From Comamonadaceae bacterium (GTDB lineage: Bacteria; Pseudomonadota; Gammaproteobacteria; Burkholderiales; Burkholderiaceae_C), in assembly GCA_021299875.1 (NCBI GenBank), contig JAJTEW010000009.1, forward strand, positions 1-64,000: DNA of 64,000 nucleotides, written 5' to 3'. Under the pieces are notes generated by a model. It saw nothing but the letters and a program-made list of their open reading frames with translations. It did no database searches and had not been told where the DNA came from. Positions 1-9,784 of this stretch are shown here, piece after piece. The position numbers were made by a program, and so were the translations under genes. The stretch's first letter is position 1. Each line of letters starts with the position of its first letter.

Positions 1-834
1 CCCCACCGCGAACTGAACAAAGTGCTGGGCCGCATCGCGTTCTTGCCGTCTCTCACGCCCTACAGCCTGTGGGACACCGGCCACAACGTGGTGCACCACG
101 GGTACACCAACCTCAAAGGCGTGGACTTTGTCTGGACACCTTTGACGGCCGAAGAGTTTGCTGCACTCAACCCCGTACAACGCTTGCTGCAACGCGCCTA
201 CCGCAGCGGCTGGGCGCCCGGTCTTTATTACATGATCGAGATCTGGTGGAAGCGCGAGTTCTTCCCCAACAAAACCCACATGCCCACGCGCCGCCCCATC
301 TTTTTCAAAGACAGCCTGCTGGTGAGTTTGTTTGGTGTTTTTTGGGTGGCAACCGTTGCCGCAGCCGCGGTTTACACCGGTCAATCGGTGTGGCTGTCCC
401 TGCTCTTGGGCGTCTTGATCCCCTTCTTTGGCTGGAACACCATGATCGGTTTTGTGGTCTACGTGCACCACACCCACGTCAAAGTGTCCTGGCACGACAA
501 CAAAGCCGCTTGGACCAAGGCTGCACCTTTTGTTTCAACCACGGTGCACTTGACTTTCCCCTTCAACATCGGCGGCATGATGCACCACATCATGGAACAC
601 ACGGCTCACCATGTGGACATGAGCATCCCGCTGTACCGATTGAAGCAGGCGCAAGCCAAACTCGAAGAAATGCTGCCGGGCCGCATCATCGTCCAAGCCT
701 TCAGCTGGAAGTGGTACTTCGAAACCGCCAAAAACTGCAAGATGTACGACTTTGGCCGTGAATGCTGGACCGATTTTCAGGGCAACATGACCAGTCCGGT
801 CCGTGGCAACTTGCCCCCTGCTGTACAGGCCTGA
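1..834 (+). CDS. Fatty acid desaturase, 5'-truncated by window edge
   Basis: The reading frame is open from base 1, so the start lies outside the window; 277 codons are visible. The protein is a membrane di-iron desaturase that would introduce a double bond into an acyl chain. Histidine clusters are present: GHNVVHHGYTN near the visible N-terminus, YVHHTHVKVSW in the middle and HHIMEHTAHHVD towards the C-terminus, with hydrophobic segments between the first and second clusters. This fits the FA_desaturase family (omega-6/delta-12 type C-terminal half). It runs convergently with pgk, 41 bases away. A second, unrelated-looking desaturase lies near 45 kb. Substrate and regiochemistry cannot be read from the sequence. 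Confidence 0.85.
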   Translation, partial: PHRELNKVLGRIAFLPSLTPYSLWDTGHNVVHHGYTNLKGVDFVWTPLTAEEFAALNPVQRLLQRAYRSGWAPGLYYMIEIWWKREFFPNKTHMPTRRPIFFKDSLLVSLFGVFWVATVAAAAVYTGQSVWLSLLLGVLIPFFGWNTMIGFVVYVHHTHVKVSWHDNKAAWTKAAPFVSTTVHLTFPFNIGGMMHHIMEHTAHHVDMSIPLYRLKQAQAKLEEMLPGRIIVQAFSWKWYFETAKNCKMYDFGRECWTDFQGNMTSPVRGNLPPAVQA

Positions 835-875
835 TCGGGTCTTTGCCCGAAACAACAAAAAACCCCGCCGATGCG

Positions 876-2069
876 TCAACCGGCAGCGCGCTTGGCCAGG
901 ATCTCCAAGGCGGGCAAAGTCTTGCCCTCCAAGATCTCTAGAAAAGCACCGCCGCCCGTCGAGATATAGCCGACTTGCTTTTCGATGCCGTACTTGGCAA
1001 TGGCGGCCAAGGTGTCTCCGCCGCCGGCGATGCTGAATGCCTTGGACTCGGCAATCGCCTGGGCGATCACCTTGGTGCCGTTTTCGAAGGCCGCAAACTC
1101 AAAAACGCCCACAGGTCCATTCCACACGATGGTGCCCGCCTGCTTGAGTTGCTTGGCCAGTTTGGCGGCAGTCTCCGGGCCAATGTCCAAAATCAAGTCA
1201 TCCTCGGCGACCTCGTTGGCCCGCTTGACCGTGGCCACAGCATCCACCGCAAAGGTCTTGGCTGTGACCACATCGCTAGGGATCGGCACTTCTGCGCCAC
1301 GCGCCTTCATGGCGTCAATCACGGCTTTGGCCTCGTCCACCAAGGCGGCTTCAGCCAGACTCTTGCCAATCTTCAGGCCTGCCGCCAGCATGAAGGTGTT
1401 GGCGATGCCGCCACCCACAATCAACTGGTCTACGTTTTGCGAGAGGCTCTTTAAAATGGTCAATTTGGTGCTGACCTTGGAGCCAGCCACGATGGCCACC
1501 AGGGGTCTTTGCGGGGCCTCTAGGGCTTTGCCAATCGCGTCAATTTCAGCGGCCAACAACGGGCCTGCACAGGCCATGGGCGCGAACTGGGCGATTCCGT
1601 AGGTCGTGCCCTCAGCGCGGTGCGCGGTGCCAAAGGCGTCGTTCACATAGATGTCGCACAGCGCGGCCATTTTGCGGGCCAGGTCTTGGTTGTTTTTTTT
1701 CTCGCCGAGGTTGACTCGGCAGTTTTCAAGCAAGACGACTTGTCCCGGGGCCACGGTCACGCCCTCGACCCAGTTGGCAACCAAGGGAACCTCGCGGCCG
1801 AGCAACTCACACAGCCGCTCGGCGACTGGGGCCAAGGAATCTTCGGGTTTGAAAGCCCCCTCGGTCGGGCGACCCAAATGCGAAGTGACCATCACCGCCG
1901 CACCCGCCTCCAAGGCCATCTGGATGCAAGGCACGCTGGCGCGAATACGGGTGTCTTCGGTGATGCGGCCATCGTCCGCTTGCGGCACATTCAGGTCGGC
2001 GCGAATGAAAACCCGTTGTCCAGCCACTTGGCCACTGGCGCACAGATCTGAAAAACGAATGACATTCAT
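876..2069 (-). CDS. pgk: Phosphoglycerate kinase
   Basis: Full-length 397-residue cytosolic glycolytic enzyme that transfers phosphate from 1,3-bisphosphoglycerate to ADP. The N-domain substrate motif FIRADLNVP lies near residue 22, [10 protein letters not shown] follows, and the C-domain nucleotide motifs [10 protein letters not shown] and GGGDTLAAI are intact. The length matches bacterial Pgk (about 390-400). The ATG start gives the canonical N-terminus. It stands alone here rather than beside gap or pyk, and is convergent with the desaturase gene. After the stop codon a GC-rich stretch is followed by a T-run on the coding strand and may act as a weak terminator. Confidence 0.97.
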   Translation of the reverse strand: MNVIRFSDLCASGQVAGQRVFIRADLNVPQADDGRITEDTRIRASVPCIQMALEAGAAVMVTSHLGRPTEGAFKPEDSLAPVAERLCELLGREVPLVANWVEGVTVAPGQVVLLENCRVNLGEKKNNQDLARKMAALCDIYVNDAFGTAHRAEGTTYGIAQFAPMACAGPLLAAEIDAIGKALEAPQRPLVAIVAGSKVSTKLTILKSLSQNVDQLIVGGGIANTFMLAAGLKIGKSLAEAALVDEAKAVIDAMKARGAEVPIPSDVVTAKTFAVDAVATVKRANEVAEDDLILDIGPETAAKLAKQLKQAGTIVWNGPVGVFEFAAFENGTKVIAQAIAESKAFSIAGGGDTLAAIAKYGIEKQVGYISTGGGAFLEILEGKTLPALEILAKRAAG

Positions 2070-2198
2070 GGGAAAACTTATCCTGTACCGGTTAAATCGG
2101 GGGGTATTTTAAAAGCAGCGCCTGACAAGGACTGACATCGCCGCCGCCAGCGGCAATGGCCGACACCCGAAAGCATTGGTTGGGCATTGGTTGGCGAC

Positions 2199-2534
2199 CT
2201 ACCAGCCAAGACCCAAGCGCAATGGCAAGTAAACCGCCATGCCAGCCAGGATGGTGATCAGCACGTCGCGACGCCAAAAGTAAGCCGCCATCCCCACCAC
2301 AGCCGCGTACAAACGGGCGTCTTGCCAGGTGCTGACCAGCTCGCCTTGGACTGTGATGACTTCGGGAATGACCACCGCCGAGAGCGCAGCAATGGGCGCG
2401 TACTGCAAGCCGCGTTGCGCCCAGTTGGGCAATTGCCACGACTGACTCGAGATGAAAAAGAAACTTCGGGTCACGACCGTCACCACGGCCAAACCAACGA
2501 TGACAGCCAAGGTCCACAGATCGGTTTCGCTCAT
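2199..2534 (-). CDS. azlD: AzlD-family branched-chain amino acid exporter, small subunit
   Basis: 111-residue hydrophobic protein with four predicted membrane segments and the AzlD-type features TRSFFF near the N-terminus and YAPIAALSAVVIPEV in the middle. AzlD pairs with AzlC to export branched-chain amino acids; that role is known from the family and not shown here. The ATG at 2534 overlaps the azlC stop codon (ATGA), indicating translational coupling, so a longer in-frame extension is rejected. It is the last gene of def-fmt-azlC-azlD. About 130 bases with no recognised feature separate it from pgk. Confidence 0.88.
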   Translation of the reverse strand: MSETDLWTLAVIVGLAVVTVVTRSFFFISSQSWQLPNWAQRGLQYAPIAALSAVVIPEVITVQGELVSTWQDARLYAAVVGMAAYFWRRDVLITILAGMAVYLPLRLGLGW

Positions 2535-3262
2535 GTCGCTGCCTTCGGTGCTGGCCGGATTTTCTCTACCGTCAAACACAGGATCACTGCCACGGCGATC
2601 GCCACCACAATGTTGAGCTTCAGTGGCAAGTGGTAAGCCACCACCGCCGCCACACCCGCCACTGCCGCCGACAAAATGCGCATGCGCGAACTGGCCAGCG
2701 AACACTGAATGCCCAGCAGACACAAGATGCCCGCAAAGCCCAAGCCCCATTCGGGTGGGATCAGGTTGGCCAAGCCAATCCCCAACAGGCTGGCCACGAT
2801 CCAACTGCTCCAATTCAGAAAGTAATTGCCCGCCAAATAGGCCTCTTGCCCTGTGCGTGCGGTGTCGGTCTCACCAGGCTGCGCGTAGCGCCGGGTGAAC
2901 AACACATAGCTGATGTCGGCAGTGAAGTAACCGTGGCACATGCGCTGCCATCGGGGCAAGTGCATGAGATAGGGCCGCAAGTGCAGACTGAACACCACAA
3001 AGCGCAGGTTCACGCAAAAACCGGTGGCCAAAATCACCCAAGCCGGGGCACCTGCGACCAACAGCGGAATGGCTGCGAGCTGCGAGCTGCCTGCAAATAC
3101 CAGCAAGGTCATGGCCACCGCCTCGAACACACTCATGCCCGACTTGACCATGGCCACGCCCGTCATCAGGCCCCAAGCCGCCACCCCGGGCGCTTGCGGA
3201 GCCAGGTCGCGCAGACCTTGCCAAAACTCGGCATGCCGGTAAAGCGTGGGCCGGAAAAACAT
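2531..3262 (-). CDS. azlC: AzlC-family branched-chain amino acid exporter, large subunit
   Basis: 243-residue inner-membrane protein of the AzlC family with multiple hydrophobic segments and the conserved stretches FAGSSQLAAIPLL and FCVNLRFVVFSLHLRPY. The ATG at 3262 overlaps the last base of the fmt stop codon (TGATG), which argues for this start over an ORF extension 33 codons upstream and for cotranscription with fmt. The predicted role with AzlD is efflux of branched-chain amino acids. A permease appended to the def-fmt pair is unusual in function but clear in arrangement. Confidence 0.9.
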   Translation of the reverse strand: MFFRPTLYRHAEFWQGLRDLAPQAPGVAAWGLMTGVAMVKSGMSVFEAVAMTLLVFAGSSQLAAIPLLVAGAPAWVILATGFCVNLRFVVFSLHLRPYLMHLPRWQRMCHGYFTADISYVLFTRRYAQPGETDTARTGQEAYLAGNYFLNWSSWIVASLLGIGLANLIPPEWGLGFAGILCLLGIQCSLASSRMRILSAAVAGVAAVVAYHLPLKLNIVVAIAVAVILCLTVEKIRPAPKAAT

Positions 3263-4233
3263 CAGGCCACCAGCCGTTGACCGGGCTGCAAAGGGCAACC
3301 GTGCAAAAAGTCGGCCGCGCCCAGGCGCTTGCCACCGGGGCGCTGCAATTGCGTCAGGCACAGCTGGCCTTCGCCACAGGCCACGCGCACGCCTGACGCA
3401 TCTGCGCTGAGCACGGTACCCGGCACGGCGGCACGGGCATCATGTGCAACAGGTTCGGCCACGGCTTGCCAGATCTTTAAAGTTTCCAAACCCGAAGCGG
3501 TCCCTAGCGGCACGGTCATGCCCGGAAACGGGTCAAACGCCCGCATGCGCCGCGCCAGCACCTCGGCGCTCAAAGCCCAATCCAGCGCAGCTTCGGCTTT
3601 GTCGATCTTGTGCGCGTAGGTCACGCCCTCATCGGGTTGGGGCTGGTGCGGCAAGGCATCGAGCTTCGCCAGCGCCTGCACGATGGATTGCCCGCCCAGC
3701 TCGGCCAGGCGGTCGTGCAGCACGGCGGTGGTGTCGGTGGGCGTGATGGCGCAGGACAAGACCAGCAACATGTCGCCCGTGTCCAGGCCGGCGTCCATCT
3801 GCATGATGGTGATGCCGGTTTGTGCATCGCCCGCCTCGATGGCACGGTGAATGGGCGCAGCGCCGCGCCAGCGGGGCAACAAAGAGGCGTGGATGTTCAG
3901 GCAACCCTTGGGAGGCAAGTCCAGCACCCATTGCGGCAAGATCAAGCCGTAAGCTGCCACGATCATGGCGTCGGCTTGGACGTCCAGCAGGCTTTGGCGG
4001 GCGGCGGCCGCGTCTTCGGGGTATTTGCCGTCGAGCCGCAGGCTGCGCGGCTGAGCCACCGGTACTGCATGGTCCAAAGCCCACTGTTTGACGGGGGAAG
4101 CTTGGCGTTTCATGCCGCGACCAGCGGGGCGGTCAGGTTGGGTCAACACCAACACCACTTCGTGACCAGCGGCGTGCAGCGCTGCCAGGGCCACTTGGGC
4201 GAATTCGGGCGTGCCCGCAAAAGTCAGACGCAT
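3262..4233 (-). CDS. fmt: Methionyl-tRNA formyltransferase
   Basis: 323-residue enzyme that formylates initiator Met-tRNA using 10-formyl-tetrahydrofolate. The N-terminus [10 protein letters not shown], the catalytic segment [20 protein letters not shown] and the downstream [11 protein letters not shown] are all present, followed by a C-terminal tRNA-binding domain ending in [12 protein letters not shown]. Length is normal for Fmt (about 310-330). It lies 21 bases after def, and the two form the classical initiation/deformylation pair; it is coupled to azlC by a one-base overlap. Confidence 0.97.
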   Translation of the reverse strand: MRLTFAGTPEFAQVALAALHAAGHEVVLVLTQPDRPAGRGMKRQASPVKQWALDHAVPVAQPRSLRLDGKYPEDAAAARQSLLDVQADAMIVAAYGLILPQWVLDLPPKGCLNIHASLLPRWRGAAPIHRAIEAGDAQTGITIMQMDAGLDTGDMLLVLSCAITPTDTTAVLHDRLAELGGQSIVQALAKLDALPHQPQPDEGVTYAHKIDKAEAALDWALSAEVLARRMRAFDPFPGMTVPLGTASGLETLKIWQAVAEPVAHDARAAVPGTVLSADASGVRVACGEGQLCLTQLQRPGGKRLGAADFLHGCPLQPGQRLVA

Positions 4234-4254
4234 GGGGAAGATTTCAAAAGCGCA

Positions 4255-4761
4255 TCAGCGCTCGGCTTTTTGGGCTTTGACCAGTTTGGTCTTGATGCGG
4301 CCTTGTTTGAGTGGCGACAGGTACTCTACAAACACCTTGCCCATCAGGTGGTCCATCTCGTGCTGGATGCAAATGGCCAACATGCCCTCGGCCTCGATGC
4401 TGCGGCTTTGGCCATCGCGGTCCAGCGCTGCGACCTTCACTTTCGTGGCGCGCTCCACACCGTCATAGATGCCGGGCACCGACAAACAACCCTCTTCGCC
4501 CTTGACCCGTTCATCGCCCATCCAGGTGATTTCGGGGTTGATCAACACCATGGGTTGGTTGCGCTCTTCCGAGGTGTCGATCACCACCAAGCGCTCGTGC
4601 ACATCGATTTGCGTGGCCGCCAGGCCAATGCCACCCGCCTCGTACATGGTCTCCACCATGTCATCGATCAGGGCGTGGATGCGGGCGTCCACCGCCTGCA
4701 CGGGTTTAGCCACCTTGTGCAGACGAGGATCGGGGAAGCAAAGGATGGGGAGCAGGGCCAT
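4255..4761 (-). CDS. def: Peptide deformylase
   Basis: 168-residue metalloenzyme that removes the formyl group from nascent proteins. All three signature motifs are visible: GGIGLAATQ (about residues 43-51), EEGCLSVPG (about 89-97, with the metal-binding Cys) and QHEMDHLMG (about 137-145, with metal-binding His and catalytic Glu). The ATG at 4761 gives the standard [15 protein letters not shown]-terminus; a longer in-frame extension to 4998 lacks family similarity and is rejected. First gene of the def-fmt-azlC-azlD operon. Confidence 0.97.
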   Translation of the reverse strand: MALLPILCFPDPRLHKVAKPVQAVDARIHALIDDMVETMYEAGGIGLAATQIDVHERLVVIDTSEERNQPMVLINPEITWMGDERVKGEEGCLSVPGIYDGVERATKVKVAALDRDGQSRSIEAEGMLAICIQHEMDHLMGKVFVEYLSPLKQGRIKTKLVKAQKAER

Positions 4762-4820
4762 GGCTTCAGAGCGAATAAATGAAGGCGTTATTGTCCCCAA
4801 TTTCAGGGGCGGGTGCCAAC

Positions 4821-4849
4821 GAGGGGGAACATCTTGAGGATGCCCCCTC
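4821..4849. terminator. GC-rich hairpin after eptA-like gene
   Basis: Seven-base arms GAGGGGG (4821-4827) and CCCCCTC (4843-4849), with an inner CATC/GATG pairing, form a strong stem directly after the stop of the leftward eptA-like gene and upstream of def. There is no clear U-run, so it may be a weak terminator or a processing/stability hairpin. Confidence 0.4.
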
Positions 4850-4850
4850 T

Positions 4851-6503
4851 TCATCTGGCCGCCGCGCAGGCTTGAAACACATCCAACTCGGGTTTGCGCA
4901 ACTGCGTACTGACCTGCGTCAAGCCTAAAACCGAGTGGAAAAAATGGTCGTGACTCAAGGCCTTGGCACTTTGCTCTCGCAAACACGACATGCGCCAACC
5001 CCGCTGACTTTGGAAAGCTGGAGACAGCCAGACCAGCATGGGCACTTGAATTTGCTCGTTCGACGCCATGCTGTAGGGCATGCCGTGCAAATAGAGCCCT
5101 TTTTCGCCCAGGGACTCACCATGGTCCGACACGTACAGCAGCGCCGTTGGGCGAGACTGCCCTTTTAACCAGGCCACGGTCTTGGCGATGAAGTGATCGG
5201 TGTACAACAAGGAGTTGTCATAGGCATTGACAATGTGTTCAGGTGGGCAATTTTGAAGTGCATGGCTGCTGCACTCTGGCTGAAACGGCTTCATGGAGGC
5301 AGGCGAGCGCTTGTAATAAGCCGGACCATGGCTGCCCATCTGGTGCATCACCACAAGCGTACCTTTGGCTCGCCTCGCCGGATCCAGCGCAGCAAGCCGC
5401 CTGGGCAATTCGTGCAGCATGACCTCGTCCAGGCACTCGCCCGTCTGACAAAACTCCGGGACGTTCAATGCACTGGTAGTGACATTGGGCACACGGTCAC
5501 ATAACCCCTTGCAACCGGACTGGTTGTTCAACCAAAGGACCGCCATCCCCGCGCGTTGCAGCACATCCAAAAGACTTTCATACCGCACTTTGCTGCCCTC
5601 ATAGGCCGCTTTTCCAAGATGAGAAAACATGCATGGCACCGACGCTTGAGTGCTCGTGCCACAGGATTTGACATCGGAAAAGTACACCAAATCACCCTGC
5701 GCCTGCAGCTTGCGCAACTGTGGTGTGGTGTCCCGCTCATAGCCCGCCAAACCAAAGTTGGCAGCCCTGGCCGTCTCACCCAGTATCAACACCACCAAGG
5801 GCGCAGCGGCTTCGCTGGCCGGGGTGTTGAGCAATTTGGCGTCTTCGCCAATGGTTTGCAAGGGTTTGGCAGCTTGTGACGCTTGCCCCACGGACAGCAG
5901 CGTCAGTGCGTACACGCTGTTGAACGGGTTGATCAAATATCGCAGCTCCTTGTGGTTGCGCGTGAGGGACGCGATGTCCTGAAACGATATCCAGAAAATG
6001 CCCACAGCCACCACAAAAGCCACCGTGGCAGCGCCCACTTGTCGGCCGATCAAAGACTGGGCAGGTACCGCGCGAATTGGCTGGCGCCAGAGCCAAATGC
6101 CCGGCAAAACCACACCGACGATGAGCGCTGCCAACATGCGCCAAGACAGCAAATCACGGACTTCACGCACATCGGTGTGCACCACGTTGGCCAGCATGTG
6201 GGTGTCGATGACAACGCCGTAGGTCAACATGAAGTAACTGCTGGAAGTGACCATGACCAACATTGCCACGCCAACCGGCTTGAGCCAACGGGGCCACACC
6301 CACAAACACAAAAAACAGCCCAGCAAGGACACCAAAATCAGCCAAAGGCTGCCCATGGTGGTTACGGCCCGCAGCCCTTGGGTCTCGGGCAATTGCCAAA
6401 TCGCCATCCAAAACGGCAGGTTTCCAACCGTTGCAAGCCACAGAACCAAAACCGCCAGCAAGCGCGTGGGGTGCCACGCCGAACGCGGAGAAAGAAACGC
6501 CAT
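4851..6503 (-). CDS. eptA: Phosphoethanolamine--lipid A transferase (EptA-like)
   Basis: About 550-residue inner-membrane enzyme. The N-terminal part has five hydrophobic segments; the C-terminal periplasmic sulfatase-fold domain carries [17 protein letters not shown], in which the Thr of ETAR is the expected nucleophile, and a late [11 protein letters not shown] metal-binding motif. Family members transfer phosphoethanolamine from phosphatidylethanolamine to lipid A. The ATG at 6503 gives a length close to typical EptA (about 547); an upstream in-frame start at 6569 is possible. It is divergent from a PAP2 phosphatase across 223 bases that contain no other gene, which suggests joint envelope modification. 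Confidence 0.87.
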   Translation of the reverse strand: MAFLSPRSAWHPTRLLAVLVLWLATVGNLPFWMAIWQLPETQGLRAVTTMGSLWLILVSLLGCFLCLWVWPRWLKPVGVAMLVMVTSSSYFMLTYGVVIDTHMLANVVHTDVREVRDLLSWRMLAALIVGVVLPGIWLWRQPIRAVPAQSLIGRQVGAATVAFVVAVGIFWISFQDIASLTRNHKELRYLINPFNSVYALTLLSVGQASQAAKPLQTIGEDAKLLNTPASEAAAPLVVLILGETARAANFGLAGYERDTTPQLRKLQAQGDLVYFSDVKSCGTSTQASVPCMFSHLGKAAYEGSKVRYESLLDVLQRAGMAVLWLNNQSGCKGLCDRVPNVTTSALNVPEFCQTGECLDEVMLHELPRRLAALDPARRAKGTLVVMHQMGSHGPAYYKRSPASMKPFQPECSSHALQNCPPEHIVNAYDNSLLYTDHFIAKTVAWLKGQSRPTALLYVSDHGESLGEKGLYLHGMPYSMASNEQIQVPMLVWLSPAFQSQRGWRMSCLREQSAKALSHDHFFHSVLGLTQVSTQLRKPELDVFQACAAAR

Positions 6504-6726
6504 TAAAAAATGCCTAAAGATACCAATGAACTCGATTCTGACAGGGTCGGCAGAAGGGTTCGAAAGCAACGATCATAAACATTGACGTACCTCAATACCC
6601 AGACCGATTTTTGGGTCAAACACGCTTACATTGGAAGCTGCACTTTGTTGACCGCATGCGATTTACCCAGCGTCCCACCGCCCTCTGTCATTCAAGCCCG
6701 CCTTGAAGCATTCGACTCCTTGGTCC

Positions 6727-7449
6727 ATGAACCCTTCACAACATTTTTTACATCTGAGCGATTTGTCTCCAGCACGTCGTCTGGGGCTCACCACATGGGT
6801 CACGCTGCTGTGTTTGCTGGCTTGGGATTTTTCCGGGCTGGACATGGGCATCATGCAAATTTTGGCTGACCGCAGTGGCTTCACACTGCGGGACAACTGG
6901 TGGCTAGAGACCGTTTTGCACACCCGGGCCAAACAGCTGGCGATGCTGGTCTATCTGGCATTGGTGGTCATGGTGTGGTGGCCACCCCAAGTGCTGCGCC
7001 AACTCTCGCGCTGGCAGCGGTCAGAAATCGTGGTGGGCATTGCTCTGAGCATCATCACCATCAGCACCCTCAAAAGCTTTAGCCTGACCAGCTGCCCTTG
7101 GGAATTAAAGGACTTCGGAGGGCAAGCCATGCGTGTCTCTCACTGGCTTTTTTCGACGGCAGACGGTGGCTCGGGGCACTGCTTCCCCGGTGGACATGTG
7201 TCCTCCGCTTTCGGTTTTATGGCATTGGCTTTGCCCTGGCTGGCCTCTGATTCAACAGCGCAGCGCCGAACAGGCTTGCGCATTTTGCTCATCGTTTTGG
7301 GAGTAGGCTTCTTGCTGGGTCTGACCCAAACACTCAGGGGCGCGCACTTCCCCAGCCATACCTTGTGGACTGGGTTCATTTGTTGGAGCGTGGTGCTGGC
7401 CAATCATTTCTTGTGGGGGTGGCTGGCCCATCGGCGGCCAAACCCATGA
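6727..7449 (+). CDS. PAP2-family membrane phosphatase (lipid A phosphatase-like)
   Basis: 240-residue integral membrane protein. PAP2 signature elements are present in order: a Lys-containing segment LKSFSLTSCPWEL, then GHCFPGGHVSSAF (the family PSGH-type motif) and LRGAHFPSHTLWTG carrying the catalytic His. The ATG at 6727 is preferred over a TTG eight codons upstream. Because it lies divergent to an EptA-like gene, removal of a lipid A or undecaprenyl phosphate is the most plausible activity, but the substrate is inferred from context. Confidence 0.8.
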   Translation: MNPSQHFLHLSDLSPARRLGLTTWVTLLCLLAWDFSGLDMGIMQILADRSGFTLRDNWWLETVLHTRAKQLAMLVYLALVVMVWWPPQVLRQLSRWQRSEIVVGIALSIITISTLKSFSLTSCPWELKDFGGQAMRVSHWLFSTADGGSGHCFPGGHVSSAFGFMALALPWLASDSTAQRRTGLRILLIVLGVGFLLGLTQTLRGAHFPSHTLWTGFICWSVVLANHFLWGWLAHRRPNP

Positions 7450-7558
7450 CTCTGATGTCAAAGTGGCGGTTTTTGCGCTGACTTTTGGCTAGGCAAGTGC
7501 CGCCATTTGGCACACAATGCCCCGGCAGACAGCCCTCTAGGCTGCACAGGGAGACCGC

Positions 7559-8728
7559 ATGACACACCCCCCTCAGGAATTGGGCGCTTGGTTGCGCCTG
7601 AGCCTCACACCCGGCGTTGGCCCCGATAGCGCAAGGCGACTGCTCGCGGCCTTTGGCGAGCCCCTCGCCATCTTTGCGCAAACCGAAACCGCCTTGAGCC
7701 AAGTGGTCAGCGCCAACCAAGCACACGCGCTGGGCTCTGAACCCGATGGCTGCGCAGCCCTTACGCAAGAGACCTTGGACTGGCTTGATGCCCATGCCCC
7801 ATGGGGCTGCTGCGTGCTCACGCTCGGGGACTGTGACTACCCAACCCCCTTGCTGGACATTCCAGACCCACCGCTCATGCTCTACGCCATGGGGCAAACA
7901 GCGCACTTGGCGACACTGAAAGCCGAACAATCCTTGGCCATCGTGGGCAGCCGCAATCCCACGCCCCAAGGCGCAGACAATGCACGTGAATTTGCCCGCA
8001 GTCTGGCGGCCAATGGGCTCACGATCGTCTCAGGTCTGGCCCTGGGTGTGGACGGTGCGGCACACGAAGGGGCTTTGCTGGGGCACGCCGGAAAAGGCCT
8101 GGCCACCATCGCCATCGTGGGCACCGGACTGGACCGGGTGTACCCGCGCCAGCACCGCGAGTTGGCGCACCGAATCGCCCAAAACGGATTGATCCTGAGC
8201 GAGTACCCACTGGGCACACCGCCCCTGGCACCCAACTTCCCCAGGCGCAACCGGCTGATTTCAGGCCTCTCACAGGCCACCCTGGTGGTCGAAGCCGCCT
8301 TGCAATCGGGCTCCCTCATCACCGCCAAACAAGCCCTCGAACAAGGCCGCGATGTGATGGCCATCCCTGGCTCGATTCACGCCACCCAATCCAAAGGCTG
8401 TCACGCGCTCATCAAGCAAGGGGCCAAACTGGTGGAGTCGGCGCAGGATGTGCTCGAAGAACTGCGACTGCCTGCACCGTTGGCACAACAGGCACTGGAC
8501 CAGTCGACCGACCCGAATACAGACGGCAAGACGCCAACTGGCCAAGAGAGCGATCCCGAGCGGGCCTTGTTGCGCGCCCTCGGGCACGACCCTGTGGGCT
8601 TGGACGCCCTGCAAGCGCGCTGCGGATGGCCGACAGCACAACTCCAGGCCCAACTGCTGGAGCTGGAGCTGATGGGGCAAGTGGGCCGTTTGCCGGGCGG
8701 GCTGTTCCAGCGCATAGGCTCTGCCTAG
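7559..8728 (+). CDS. dprA: DNA-processing protein DprA
   Basis: 389-residue cytosolic protein that loads RecA on incoming single-stranded DNA during natural transformation. An N-terminal helix-hairpin region (LRLSLTPGVGPDSARRLLAAFG) precedes the Rossmann-fold DprA domain with VSGLALGVDGAAHEGAL, GTGLDRVYPRQH and FPRRNRLISGLS. A C-terminal winged-helix DML1-type domain follows. It is commonly a neighbour of def/fmt in related bacteria; here the eptA/PAP2 pair separates them. The start ATG follows a purine-rich GGGAGACC site. Confidence 0.95.
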   Translation: MTHPPQELGAWLRLSLTPGVGPDSARRLLAAFGEPLAIFAQTETALSQVVSANQAHALGSEPDGCAALTQETLDWLDAHAPWGCCVLTLGDCDYPTPLLDIPDPPLMLYAMGQTAHLATLKAEQSLAIVGSRNPTPQGADNAREFARSLAANGLTIVSGLALGVDGAAHEGALLGHAGKGLATIAIVGTGLDRVYPRQHRELAHRIAQNGLILSEYPLGTPPLAPNFPRRNRLISGLSQATLVVEAALQSGSLITAKQALEQGRDVMAIPGSIHATQSKGCHALIKQGAKLVESAQDVLEELRLPAPLAQQALDQSTDPNTDGKTPTGQESDPERALLRALGHDPVGLDALQARCGWPTAQLQAQLLELELMGQVGRLPGGLFQRIGSA

Positions 8729-8772
8729 GTCAGCGTCGGTGCGCAAGCCGCCAAGCTGCTGCCCCAAAAGCA

Positions 8773-8794
8773 AAGGGCACCCGAAGGTGCCCTT
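8773..8794. terminator. Bidirectional terminator between dprA and secF
   Basis: Perfect arms AAGGGCACC (8773-8781) and GGTGCCCTT (8786-8794) around a CGAA tetraloop lie between the convergent dprA and secF genes. U-runs are short on both sides, so termination is probable but not certain. Confidence 0.7.
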
Positions 8795-8821
8795 GTGCGA
8801 CAGCTAAGCCTGGTGAATCCG

Positions 8822-9772
8822 TCAGACCACAGCGCCCGAATTTTCGTCGTTCGGGTCAATGTCTTTCTTGACGGGCTTGACCATGTCCTCGCGGCTGATG
8901 CCCAGCCACATGGCCACGGCAGCGCCCACAAACACCGACGAGTAAATGCCAAAGCAAATACCGATCGTCAGCGCCAGCGCAAAGTAGTACAGCGTCTCAC
9001 CCCCAAACAGCAGCATGGACAGCACCATGATTTGCGTGGAGCCGTGGGTGATGATGGTGCGGCTGATGGTCGAGGTGATCGCGTTGTCGATGATCTGAAC
9101 CGTGTTCATCTTGCGGTAACGGCGGAAATTCTCACGGATACGGTCAAAGATCACCACCGACTCGTTCACCGAGTAACCCAGCACCGCCAGCACAGCGGCC
9201 AGCACCGCCAGTGAAAACTCCCACTGGAAGAAGGCAAAAAAGCCCAGGATGATGATCACATCGTGCAAGTTGGCGATGATGGCCGAGACAGCGAACTTCC
9301 ATTCGAAGCGAATGGCCAAATACAGCATGATGCCGCCCACCACAAAGGCCAGCGCCATCAGTCCGTCTTCCACCAATTCGTTGCCCACCTGTGGGCCCAC
9401 AAACTCGGTGCGGCGCAGCGTCACATCGGGGTTGGCCGCTTTCAGGGCGTTGAGCACCGTCTCGCTCTGCTGTGCGGTGGTCACGCCTTTTTGCACCGGC
9501 AGGCGGATCAGCACTTCTCGCGCCGAGCCAAAGTTCTGCACCTGCACCTCGGCATAACCCAAGCCCGAGATCACCCCGCGCACCTTGGGCAAGTCGGCCG
9601 GCTGGCTGTAACTCACCTCCATCACGGTGCCGCCAGTGAACTCCACCGACAAATGCAGGCCCCTGCTGAACAAAAAGAACACCGCCAAGAAGAAGGTGAT
9701 GAAGGACACCGCATTCAGCACCAAGGCATGGCGCATGAAGGGGATGTCTTTTCTGATTTTGAACAATTCCAT
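8822..9772 (-). CDS. secF: Protein translocase subunit SecF
   Basis: 316-residue inner-membrane component of SecDF, which uses the proton gradient to drive late steps of Sec export. Six membrane helices are expected; the periplasmic P1 region after the first helix contains VEFTGGTVMEVSY, and the conserved VLGYSVNESVVIFDRIREN segment is intact. It lies 12 bases after secD in a yajC-secD-secF operon and ends at a bidirectional hairpin. Confidence 0.97.
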   Translation of the reverse strand: MELFKIRKDIPFMRHALVLNAVSFITFFLAVFFLFSRGLHLSVEFTGGTVMEVSYSQPADLPKVRGVISGLGYAEVQVQNFGSAREVLIRLPVQKGVTTAQQSETVLNALKAANPDVTLRRTEFVGPQVGNELVEDGLMALAFVVGGIMLYLAIRFEWKFAVSAIIANLHDVIIILGFFAFFQWEFSLAVLAAVLAVLGYSVNESVVIFDRIRENFRRYRKMNTVQIIDNAITSTISRTIITHGSTQIMVLSMLLFGGETLYYFALALTIGICFGIYSSVFVGAAVAMWLGISREDMVKPVKKDIDPNDENSGAVV

Positions 9773-9784
9773 GGTCTTTTCCCC

